From NCBI GenBank assembly GCA_031260385.1, contig JAIRKB010000181.1, positions 1 to 8,029 on the forward strand: 8,029 nucleotides of DNA, given 5' to 3'. The translations under genes and the position numbers were made by a program. Source of the stretch: Propionibacteriaceae bacterium (GTDB lineage Bacteria > Actinomycetota > Actinomycetes > Propionibacteriales > Propionibacteriaceae). Below are positions 1 through 6,062 of the stretch, in pieces (position 1 is the stretch's first letter; each line of letters starts with the position of its first letter). The notes under the pieces were generated by a model. That model was not told where the DNA came from. It saw nothing but the letters and a program-made list of their open reading frames with translations, and ran no database searches.

Positions 1-952
1 CGAAACCCTCACCTACCCAAGAAGAATGATTATTCGTCGTCGACACCGCCCCATCAGTCGAACCCGACGAATATGACAACACTAATTCCGGACCAAACCC
101 CGCCGGAACATCCGGAACCCGCAACGGATAAGACCACGAAAAATCACCCGTCCAACCGCCAGTCTCCCACGAACTCGAAGCTGGTAACGGCAACGCACTA
201 TAATCCCCTTCATCCGACGACACCCCAGCAACCACCCCAAGCAACATCGTTGAACCAGACGACCCGTAAACCGACCCACCAATAACCAACTCATCAATCT
301 CGCCACCACGACCCGACGGCGCCACCGGACCACCAGGAACACTCAAAACCGTAGAAACAGTCAACCCATCCGGATCATTCACCGACACCAAACTAGACTG
401 AGCCCGACACCCCACCAAGTCAGGCGTGCTCAACCCACAGTCTGGTAGCCCCACCAACCGCAACCTCGACCCAAAAGCCCCACCAACCGCATCCGCAAAA
501 GCAGAATAGTCACCCCTCACCTCAACATCCGCACCCGCTGGCAAATCAACCATCAACACCAACCCAGTGCCTACCAACTCTTCAGCCTGCTCTAGACCCA
601 ACACTCGCACCCGAGCATCCACCGACGAACGCCTCGACCCCTCAGCCACCACCAGAGACACAACCGATGATCCCACCTGAACAACCCGATCACGCTCAAC
701 ACGAACAACCCTGCCCCCAGGCTCCCCACTATCCGCCGGCCACTCTGCCCGCAACTCCCGCTCCAGTATCTCAGGCGCCGACTCCGGAGACTTGCCCTCT
801 AGTTCGCGAACCGACACATCCCCCGGCCGCTGAAAACCATGCCACTCCACCGGATCCGCAAACGCTGGCGCCACCACCCCATCCACACCAGCAAGCCCAA
901 TGACAACCGTAATAACAATAACCCCCACCGAAATGCGACTAGTCTTTTTCAT
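1..952 (-). CDS. RHS/YD-repeat family secreted protein, N-terminal part (probable polymorphic toxin), cut by window edge
   Basis: An open frame runs from ATG (952-950) off the left edge, giving 317 residues with no stop. Residues 1-32 look like a Sec signal peptide: basic MKKTSR, a hydrophobic stretch at about 8-30, then AFA before Asp33 as a likely cleavage site. Residues 33-250 form a poorly conserved beta-rich region with a two-cysteine CGLSTPDLVGC motif (C172, C182). Residues 259-317 (WETGGWTGDFSWSYPLRVP, then LSYSSGSTDG, then a TNN...SWVGEGF block) match my recollection of the entry to the shell in actinobacterial RHS/YD-repeat proteins. Such proteins are usually very large and often end in a variable toxin domain; here the repeats and C-terminus lie outside. 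An AAGAGGA ribosome site ends 11 nt before the ATG. The coding strand is strongly G-over-C skewed, unlike neighbouring genes. The family call is from motif memory; the toxin role is inference. Confidence 0.82.
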   Translation of the reverse strand, partial: MKKTSRISVGVIVITVVIGLAGVDGVVAPAFADPVEWHGFQRPGDVSVRELEGKSPESAPEILERELRAEWPADSGEPGGRVVRVERDRVVQVGSSVVSLVVAEGSRRSSVDARVRVLGLEQAEELVGTGLVLMVDLPAGADVEVRGDYSAFADAVGGAFGSRLRLVGLPDCGLSTPDLVGCRAQSSLVSVNDPDGLTVSTVLSVPGGPVAPSGRGGEIDELVIGGSVYGSSGSTMLLGVVAGVSSDEGDYSALPLPASSSWETGGWTGDFSWSYPLRVPDVPAGFGPELVLSYSSGSTDGAVSTTNNHSSWVGEGF

Positions 953-1060
953 GACCCCACTAATCCTCTTCGTCTATTATCCTGAAAAACCTCGTTGAAA
1001 TAGCGCCACCACTGGCCCTAGTTCTTGAACTCCCGCGCCTCAACGATGATTGTAGCAGTG

Positions 1061-1089
1061 ACATTACACTCCGCAGATATCCTTGTCAA
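1061..1089 (-). promoter_or_regulatory. Predicted sigma70/SigA-type promoter for the RHS gene
   Basis: On the minus strand, a perfect TTGACA -35 (1089-1084) is followed by a 17-nt spacer and TAATGT (1066-1061). The -10 keeps the three most conserved bases (TA...T). Transcription would start near 1054 and leave a leader of about 100 nt before the ATG at 952. It implies that the RHS gene is expressed separately from the upstream membrane-protein operon. Confidence 0.6.
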
Positions 1090-1090
1090 T

Positions 1091-1180
1091 CGGTATTTTT
1101 AAAAACTACAAGTTAAAGTATTTGCTGCTCTGCAATATAAATATCATTATATCGAAATACAGAATATCATTTTTAAAGAA
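1091..1180. other. AT-rich intergenic tract upstream of the RHS promoter
   Basis: By hand count 21 of these 90 bases are G or C, against a fairly GC-rich background on both sides. No gene is visible here on either strand. It lies directly upstream of the RHS -35 box, where it could act as an UP-like element or a target for an AT-binding silencer such as Lsr2 in actinobacteria; both roles are inference. I see no convincing GC-rich terminator hairpin for the membrane-protein operon ending at 1193, so read-through towards the RHS gene is not excluded. Confidence 0.6.
1140..1171. repeat. Two direct copies of AATATCATT, 23 bp apart
   Basis: The nonamer AATATCATT occurs at 1140-1148 and again at 1163-1171, inside the AT-rich tract and about 50-85 bp upstream of the RHS -35 box. 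The 23-bp period is near two helical turns. In such AT-rich sequence a chance repeat is quite possible, so a regulatory role is only a suggestion. Confidence 0.35.
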
Positions 1181-1192
1181 GGGCACTCATCC

Positions 1193-3037
1193 TTAACTAG
1201 GAGGGTTAGGGCTTGAGCCACATTCAGGCCTCTGACCTTGGTAGTTAGCTGGGTGATAGTTAGCTTGGGGAGGGCCGAAGGCGGCGGAGGTTGTCATGAT
1301 TCTTGGCTGGGTTGGTTGGGGGCGTAGGGCTAACCAGAGGGCACCGACTAGGGCGACGGTGTAGAGCGGTTCGCCGAGGATCCAGTCCCCCGCTACAACC
1401 CATGGGGTTGAATCATTATCATCGCCCTTCGCTCGCGCGAGTGCGACGAAAGCGATGGTGGTCGCTGCGAACAAGGTGTTAGCAATGAACAGCAACACCC
1501 TGGTCGGACGAGGAAAGACCTGCGAGTCCCCCTCAAGGAACTCAGCATCGGTTATCAGTCTCCAGGTTAAACCAAACAAGACCAGCAAATACGGGCTAAA
1601 GACCAAGGCTGCCCCTGCCGGGTCAGAAACAATATCACGGTACGGGAAAAGCCCCACCAGCAAGACCACGGTCATCAACCAGATGGCGCGTTCGCGATTG
1701 AGCCGACCTTGTACGGCTTGAATCGCTCCAACCAGAAAGGCCACCCCAGCCGCAATCAAACCGCTGGCCTCGACACTGCGCTCGTGTAGGAAGGCCAACC
1801 CCGGGATGAGACCCAAGCAGTCGAGAATATTTAAGGCCGAAAACGCCGAGAACAGGGCCGCTTCCGTAACCTGCCCCCGCGCCGAGACTCGCCAAGCGAC
1901 CACCAACAAGCTCACCCCCATGCCAGCGCGCCAAAACAGTCCGGAGTTGCTGCCAGAGATCACATTCCATACGGCATCAAAACCAGCATTTACTCCGTCG
2001 GAGGCAACTATGCCGACAAGCAGACGCGCAACCATCAACAGGGTCTGCACAAGTGCAAGAGCAACGACCGCCAACCCTAGCGGGTAGAGTCGGGCGGACC
2101 AGGTATCCCCATAGGTGTCTGGTGCCTCAAGACCGCCACTACGCCCGCGCGCCAACCAGACTAGGAGCAGCCCAGCCATGATGATCAGCATGATGGCTCC
2201 AGCGGCGAAGGCCTCGGGGTTAAGCTCTTCTACCCCCCGTCGCACCATAAGTGTGGTCGAAAAAACCAACCACGCGAGCGCCAACCCAGAAAGCCCAGCG
2301 AAAAGCCCTCGACTGATAGGGCGTCTGACTGCGGCAGACGCCCCCGTGACGACAATCTGGGCCGGTGCCACCCCAGCAACGAGAAGGGCGGGAAAGGATA
2401 GTATGCCGAGGCTCCGGATGACGTTTTCGGCACCACTGACCCGAGCGTGGAAGTAGGGGCTCGCCCCCACCACTACCCAAGGCCCGAGCATCATCAAAGC
2501 AACAACCACCGTAACAACTACAAACTCCCACCAGACAAACCCCCGCTTTGCACGCGCAGCTGTGAAAATGAAAAGAGGGAGGTAGGTCAGGACCGACAGT
2601 CCAATTCCGAGCATAGTTGCCATCGGCGGACCCGAAGAAACAAGAATGAGCATCCAAGCGGGCCCGGCATAAAGGACGAGGGCAAACCCTCCCACTGCGA
2701 AGAGCCCGAAGCGGACTAACCATGAGGTGTGCAAGGCGGCGGTATGGAGGAGTGCGAGGGTCAAGATCAGCCCGCAAGTCAGCAACCACGCCACGGACTC
2801 AGGCAGGGTATTTGGCGAGGTCTCAGAGAGCAGAAGGTCGCTATTCTGCCGCAAGGGCACTGCAAAGATCGTTGCCAGACCAAGCAGGATGTAGACCACG
2901 AGGACCGCCGCGCCAATCACCGCCAGACCAGTCGGCCAGGTGCTCGGACGAGGTCGACCTTCGCGCACTGGTCGGACTAAGGTGAATGACAGTGTCCACC
3001 CAATGGCTTTTAGTAACTCTTGCAGACTTCGTTTCAT
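1193..3037 (-). CDS. Polytopic membrane protein of unknown function (614 aa)
   Basis: I do not recognise a family. The protein is almost entirely hydrophobic, with about 14-16 predicted helices (for example residues 37-60, 82-103, 140-160, 169-191, 208-230, 245-264, 277-296, 317-345, 365-385, 395-415, 424-443, 450-466, 474-494, 512-533, 555-572). The N-terminus is short and basic. The last 40 residues form a Pro/Gln/Asn-rich soluble tail ending NPPS. The ATG at 3037 overlaps the TGA of the upstream propeller gene in an ATGA arrangement and has no clear ribosome site of its own, so translation is probably coupled. The frame stays open upstream to an ATG at 3253, but those extra 72 residues are Arg-rich and are the shadow of the propeller gene, so I rejected that start. 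Stop is TAA. It is probably a partner of the single-pass propeller protein; a transporter, assembly or envelope role cannot be chosen from sequence. Confidence 0.8.
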   Translation of the reverse strand: MKRSLQELLKAIGWTLSFTLVRPVREGRPRPSTWPTGLAVIGAAVLVVYILLGLATIFAVPLRQNSDLLLSETSPNTLPESVAWLLTCGLILTLALLHTAALHTSWLVRFGLFAVGGFALVLYAGPAWMLILVSSGPPMATMLGIGLSVLTYLPLFIFTAARAKRGFVWWEFVVVTVVVALMMLGPWVVVGASPYFHARVSGAENVIRSLGILSFPALLVAGVAPAQIVVTGASAAVRRPISRGLFAGLSGLALAWLVFSTTLMVRRGVEELNPEAFAAGAIMLIIMAGLLLVWLARGRSGGLEAPDTYGDTWSARLYPLGLAVVALALVQTLLMVARLLVGIVASDGVNAGFDAVWNVISGSNSGLFWRAGMGVSLLVVAWRVSARGQVTEAALFSAFSALNILDCLGLIPGLAFLHERSVEASGLIAAGVAFLVGAIQAVQGRLNRERAIWLMTVVLLVGLFPYRDIVSDPAGAALVFSPYLLVLFGLTWRLITDAEFLEGDSQVFPRPTRVLLFIANTLFAATTIAFVALARAKGDDNDSTPWVVAGDWILGEPLYTVALVGALWLALRPQPTQPRIMTTSAAFGPPQANYHPANYQGQRPECGSSPNPPS

Positions 3038-4818
3038 GGCAACACCGCGATTTCGATCCCCTTCGGCCCGATGGCGAGTACGGCGTCCGCGTCGGCAACC
3101 AAGAAGACCCCGATGCCTGTGACATCGCCCAACTCGTGGGGCCAGCGTTGCACCGGCCAGCCGCCATCTGCCAGCAGGATTAGCTCGCTTTCTGCCAGTA
3201 ACAGGACCCGCTTTCCGCCACCGATTGCGGCGTAAGCACGGGCGTCGGCCCATCGCCAGAGGACGGCACCACTAGACCAGTTGATCCCGAGAACGACAGC
3301 GTTATTGCGCAAAACCAATATTTGGTCTAGTCCGATCAGGTCTAGGGCATTTTCGTAAACCCGGTGGCGCCAGACCGGGTGCCCATCGGCTAACGAGTAG
3401 GCCCGGAGGATCATCGAGTTTTGTGCAGCGTAGACGATCACGGGATCGGGTCCCAGGCTGACCACCATGGCTTGGGGTATGCCTGCGTCGGCAACCCAGA
3501 GTTGACGACCCTGGAGGTCAAAGCAGGCGAGAGCGCCTGCTTGGTTGGCGACCAGGATTTTCTCACCCGCCGCCACCGGAGCAGACCGAATCTCAACTCC
3601 CATGTTGGCCCGCCAACTTAAGGCCCCCGATGCGAGCTCAAAGGCAGACACTGTCCCGTCCAGAGCGACGACCATCACGAGGTCACCGACCCGGACGGGC
3701 GGCACCATTGTGATATCGCTCAGCCGTGCCTCCCAGACCCATCGCCCATCGCTGTTATAGGCAACCAGTTGTCGGTTCGTGTTTGCCACGACGGTGAGTG
3801 AACCGAAAGTTGCTGAGGCGGTTGGGTGCCCGCCCGGCCTGGCATCCCAGCCAATAGTGGCAGCCTGATCATTCAAACGGAGAAATCGCAAATCTGGCGT
3901 GTTCCTGTCAACAAACACCGCTCCACCCGACAGCAGCCCGGGTGAGGTTCTCGGACTAATGGTCGGGTCGTAAGCATGCGCGTTAATGATCCGGTGGTCG
4001 AAGGTGAGGTTGTCGAGGGCGGCGAAGTTGATTGGGGTGATGGGATCGACTTCAACCGAAACAGCCGCCATTGTCAGTCCCCAGGTGGCCCGACTGTCCG
4101 CCACATCAACAATCCCCAATCCCGGACACCAGGTGCGTCGCTCCCAGCGGGAGACGGTGCCGACTTGGTAGTCCATGGTTACATCAAGGCAGGTCGGTCG
4201 GGCCGAGGCGGTCGCCACAAAGCTCGCCTTGTAGTCATTTTTAAAAACCTCGCCTCGGTCCATGGTCACGGCCTGGCCCTTGGATACCCAGGTCTGCCCG
4301 GCGACCGGGTTCACTGGCAAGTCGAGTCGGCCCGGGACCAGGAAAGCGACCCTGGCTTCGACGAGTCCAGCGATCTCCACGAACGAATAGTCGATCACCG
4401 CTCTGGCACCATCGGTGTCTAGAGTCCAAATAGTGTCAGCAATAGCTGTTGTTTCTCCGGTGGGGTCGGCATTGACGATGTGTAGCCGGGTGAACCGGGT
4501 CTCAAAGGGATCCGGATCGGTAACGTAGACCCAGGCGGAGTATCCCAAAATATTGGCGTTTGCCAGGCTGAGACCATCGGGCCGGGACCACTCGAAGTAG
4601 GCTATGTCCTCGGATTGTTCGGAGCTCAAACGGGCCCGATAACCGTCGGTTGGAAACCAACTATCGAGTGGGTGCGTGGAAGCGAAAGGCCGACCAATCA
4701 GCGCCGTTGCCGCCAGGAGAGCGAACACGACCACTCCGACCACGATTGCGGGGCCTAGCTGAAATTCCCCTGGCCTAGGCTCCGGCGCCTCAGGATGGGC
4801 AACCATTGTCTGCACCAT
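3034..4818 (-). CDS. Single-pass membrane protein with C-terminal PQQ-type beta-propeller (594 aa)
   Basis: Residues 1-22 are a Pro/Glu-rich cytosolic tail and residues 23-42 a transmembrane helix, so most of the protein should lie outside the membrane. Residues 50-300 are a domain I do not recognise, with two cysteines (C210, C231) that could form a disulfide. Residues 325-590 contain repeated strands of PQQ/BamB type, such as VALDGTVSAFELASGALSW (384-402), then similar blocks near 425-441 (ALACFDLQGRQLWVADAG), 470-485 (LRAYSLADGHPVWRHR) and 508-523 (VVLGINWSSGAVLWRW). These are the alternating G-x-[LV]-x-A-x-[DN]-x-x-[ST]-G-x-x-x-W signature of the propeller fold. Such propellers usually bind proteins rather than act as PQQ dehydrogenases, and I see no enzyme motif. 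It is first in an operon with the polytopic membrane protein. The ATG at 4818 has no good ribosome site but lies 6 nt after a TAGAAT box, which suggests a leaderless start; an in-frame ATG at 4806 is the alternative. Confidence 0.85.
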   Translation of the reverse strand: MVQTMVAHPEAPEPRPGEFQLGPAIVVGVVVFALLAATALIGRPFASTHPLDSWFPTDGYRARLSSEQSEDIAYFEWSRPDGLSLANANILGYSAWVYVTDPDPFETRFTRLHIVNADPTGETTAIADTIWTLDTDGARAVIDYSFVEIAGLVEARVAFLVPGRLDLPVNPVAGQTWVSKGQAVTMDRGEVFKNDYKASFVATASARPTCLDVTMDYQVGTVSRWERRTWCPGLGIVDVADSRATWGLTMAAVSVEVDPITPINFAALDNLTFDHRIINAHAYDPTISPRTSPGLLSGGAVFVDRNTPDLRFLRLNDQAATIGWDARPGGHPTASATFGSLTVVANTNRQLVAYNSDGRWVWEARLSDITMVPPVRVGDLVMVVALDGTVSAFELASGALSWRANMGVEIRSAPVAAGEKILVANQAGALACFDLQGRQLWVADAGIPQAMVVSLGPDPVIVYAAQNSMILRAYSLADGHPVWRHRVYENALDLIGLDQILVLRNNAVVLGINWSSGAVLWRWADARAYAAIGGGKRVLLLAESELILLADGGWPVQRWPHELGDVTGIGVFLVADADAVLAIGPKGIEIAVLP

Positions 4819-4824
4819 GTTCGC

Positions 4825-4830
4825 ATTCTA
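4825..4830 (-). promoter_or_regulatory. Candidate -10 box (TAGAAT) for a leaderless propeller-gene mRNA
   Basis: TAGAAT on the minus strand matches TATAAT at five of six positions and ends 6 nt before the ATG at 4818, so transcription would begin at or next to the start codon. That fits the absence of a ribosome site. No good -35 lies 16-18 nt upstream (CCCGTA at 17 nt), but a TGTGT-type repeat sits there instead, which could mean the promoter needs an activator. Confidence 0.35.
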
Positions 4831-4850
4831 GCGCTTTCCACGATTCGTAC

Positions 4851-4929
4851 GGGGGGTTTTGTGTAAAGAATGGGCTTAGCGTTTGTCTACTTGGGGGGCC
4901 TGTGTAAGATAAGCAGGGGTTTGTGTCAA
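4851..4929. repeat. Three spaced GGGG-(2-4 nt)-TGTGT direct repeats in the divergent promoter region
   Basis: Copies are GGGGGGTTTTGTGTAA (4851-4866), GGGGGGCCTGTGTAA (4893-4907) and GGGGTTTGTGTCAA (4916-4929). Their TGTGT cores begin at 4860, 4901 and 4922, spacings of 41 and 21 bp, close to four and two turns of B-DNA, so all would face the same side of the helix. Copy 1 lies where the -35 of the propeller gene should be; copies 2 and 3 lie in and just after the candidate promoter of the radical SAM operon. This looks like an operator array, but no known regulator is recognised. Confidence 0.5.
4883..4910 (+). promoter_or_regulatory. Candidate promoter for the radical SAM/importer operon
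   Basis: TTGTCT (4883-4888, four of six matches to TTGACA) and TAAGAT (4905-4910, four of six matches to TATAAT) are separated by 16 nt. Transcription would start near 4917, giving a leader of about 90 nt. Two of the TGTGT repeats overlap or flank this site, which fits a repressor-type control. The match is modest. Confidence 0.35.
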
Positions 4930-4958
4930 CGGTGATAGTACTTTGCGTCGGAAGTGAC

Positions 4959-5012
4959 GTGCGTACCGACCTGGAAACGACGACTCGAGTAGAACAAAGG
5001 GAGAGACCGTGA
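4959..5012 (+). CDS. Possible 17-codon leader ORF overlapping the radical SAM start
   Basis: A short frame opens with GTG at 4959 after a GGAAG-like site (4950-4954) and encodes MRTDLETTTRVEQRERP. It ends in TGA at 5010-5012, overlapping the GTG of the radical SAM gene as GTGA, the layout typical of translational coupling. It contains AGG and AGA codons near its end. It has no cysteine and does not look like a RiPP precursor core. A chance ORF of this length is common, so it is recorded as a possibility only. Confidence 0.15.
   Translation: MRTDLETTTRVEQRERP
4997..5003 (+). promoter_or_regulatory. Ribosome binding site that fixes the GTG start of the radical SAM gene
   Basis: AAGGGAG ends 5 nt before GTG at 5009. 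The frame is open upstream to a TGA at 4955-4957 but contains no ATG, GTG or TTG, so this GTG is the first usable start. The resulting N-terminus, MIVSWMTTNACN, begins at the expected distance before the cluster cysteines. Confidence 0.75.
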
Positions 5013-6019
5013 TCGTATCATGGATGACAACCAATGCCTGCAATCTGAAGTGCGCGCATTGCTATCAAGACGCTGGTGAGACCCAGGATAAGGAGCTCAA
5101 AACCGACGAAGCAATGACGATGATTGATCAGATTGCCAAGGCTGGCTTCAAGATCATGATCTTCTCCGGCGGCGAGCCGCTAATGCGGCCCGATATCTTT
5201 GACCTGGTGGCCCACGCCGCCTCGCGCGGTCTGCGTCCGGTCTTCGGAACTAATGGCATCCTGATCACTGAGGAAGTCGCCCGTCGGCTTAAGGAGTGCG
5301 GCACGATGGCGATGGGGATCTCCCTAGACAGCCTGGACCCGGCTCAGCATGACCGCTTCCGGGGGGTCCCCAATGCTTACGCCCAGACTCTGCAAGGGAT
5401 CGAGAACTGTAAGAAGGTGGGCTTGCCCTTCCAACTCCACACCACTGTCGTGGACTGGAATAAACACGAGATCTGCGATGTGACGGATTTCGCCGTCGAG
5501 GTCGGCGCGATCGCACACTATATATTCTTCCTAATCCCGGTCGGTCGCGGGGTGTTTATTCAGGACACCTCCCTAGCCGTCCAAGAAAACGAGACCTTGC
5601 TCAAGGCAATCATGGCCAAGCAAGCCGAGGTTTCGATCGATGTCAAGCCCACCTGCGCCCCGCAGTTCATGCGGGTCTCCCGGGAACTTGGCGTTGACAC
5701 CCGCTTCACGCGCGGTTGCCTAGCAGGGCTGACCTACTGCGTCATCGGCTCGGAAGGGATCGTACGGCCTTGTGCTTACATGGTCGAGGAGGCTGGCGAT
5801 GTTCGCCAGACACCTTTCGACGAGATCTGGCGCGATTCCGAGGTCTTTAAGACCCTGCGGACCCAAGACTATGGTGGCGCCTGCGGGTCCTGCGAGTTTA
5901 ATGACACCTGCGGTGGCTGTCGCGCCCGCGGGGCCTATTACCATGATGGCGACATCCTGGCTGAAGACGACTACTGCGCCCACGGGCACCGTCGTCGCGG
6001 CCACCTCCTCACCAGCTAG
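5009..6019 (+). CDS. nirJ2: NirJ2/AhbD-type radical SAM protein with SPASM-like C-terminus (336 aa)
   Basis: This cytosolic enzyme should use S-adenosylmethionine and a [4Fe-4S] cluster. The cluster motif is C11-x3-C15-x2-C18, followed by SGGEP (53-57) for SAM binding. The C-terminal part has the auxiliary-cluster cysteine pattern C237, C244, C255, C292, C295, C301, C304, C323, within TRGCLAG, VRPCAYM, CGSC and CGGCRAR motifs. The N-terminus VSWMTTNACNLKCAHCYQDAG, the run KPTCAPQFMRV (213-223) and the Cys-rich end are, as I recall the family, typical of the set annotated as putative heme d1 biosynthesis protein NirJ2. Relatives act on tetrapyrrole side chains: NirJ on heme d1 precursors, AhbD on Fe-coproporphyrin III. 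Length is normal and all key cysteines are present. It begins an operon with an iron-complex-type importer, and no nirS, ahbA-C or other tetrapyrrole gene is visible. Its substrate is therefore unknown; a peptide-modifying SPASM enzyme is the main alternative. Confidence 0.85.
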   Translation: MIVSWMTTNACNLKCAHCYQDAGETQDKELKTDEAMTMIDQIAKAGFKIMIFSGGEPLMRPDIFDLVAHAASRGLRPVFGTNGILITEEVARRLKECGTMAMGISLDSLDPAQHDRFRGVPNAYAQTLQGIENCKKVGLPFQLHTTVVDWNKHEICDVTDFAVEVGAIAHYIFFLIPVGRGVFIQDTSLAVQENETLLKAIMAKQAEVSIDVKPTCAPQFMRVSRELGVDTRFTRGCLAGLTYCVIGSEGIVRPCAYMVEEAGDVRQTPFDEIWRDSEVFKTLRTQDYGGACGSCEFNDTCGGCRARGAYYHDGDILAEDDYCAHGHRRRGHLLTS

Positions 6020-6035
6020 CCCGGAGCTAGCCTGG
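6012..6035 (+). other. Stem-loop spanning the radical SAM stop codon
   Basis: CCAGCTAGC (6012-6020), a CCGGA loop (6021-6025) and GCTAGC-C-TGG (6026-6035) can form a nine-pair stem with one bulged C (6032). The TAG stop lies inside the left arm. No T-run follows, so it is not a standard intrinsic terminator. It could protect or mark the mRNA between the enzyme and the binding-protein genes, so the two are made at different levels; this is inference. Confidence 0.4.
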
Positions 6036-6053
6036 AAACCCTTAACAATGAAT

Positions 6054-6057
6054 GGAG
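6054..6057 (+). promoter_or_regulatory. Ribosome binding site that fixes the lipoprotein start
   Basis: GGAG sits 5 nt before ATG 6063. An in-frame ATG at 6048 lies upstream of this site and would place GGAG inside the gene, so 6063 is preferred. From 6063 the signal peptide has the normal layout of a basic end, a hydrophobic core and a lipobox. Confidence 0.7.
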
Positions 6058-6062
6058 AACTA

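Noticed and set aside
73..903. Small open frames on both strands, such as a Pro/Thr-rich plus-strand frame at 73-285 and a minus-strand frame at 82-342
   Set aside because: They are low-complexity shadows of the partial RHS gene, which has a signal peptide and family motifs.
1132..1152. AT-only inverted repeat ATATAA...TTATAT as a terminator
   Set aside because: A 6-bp all-AT stem is too weak for an intrinsic terminator and is expected by chance in such AT-rich sequence.
2220..2789. 189-codon minus-strand frame inside the polytopic membrane protein gene
   Set aside because: Its Cys/Arg-rich translation has no recognisable domain, and it lies wholly within a well-supported gene in another frame.
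3038..3253. 72-residue N-terminal extension of the polytopic membrane protein
   Set aside because: It is Arg-rich, lies inside the propeller gene in another frame, and the ATG at 3037 in the ATGA overlap gives a normal membrane-protein N-terminus.
4947..4970. GTCGG...CCGAC inverted repeat in the leader of the radical SAM operon
   Set aside because: Only five pairs around a 14-nt loop; no riboswitch class is recognised.
4819..5008. RiPP precursor peptide gene beside the SPASM enzyme
   Set aside because: No short frame with a ribosome site and a Cys-rich or repeated core is visible here or in the 6020-6062 gap; the only short frame (4959-5012) lacks such a core.
5772..6062. Upstream extension of the binding lipoprotein frame
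   Set aside because: It overlaps the Cys-rich end of the radical SAM gene in another frame, and would put the signal peptide and lipobox in the middle of the protein.
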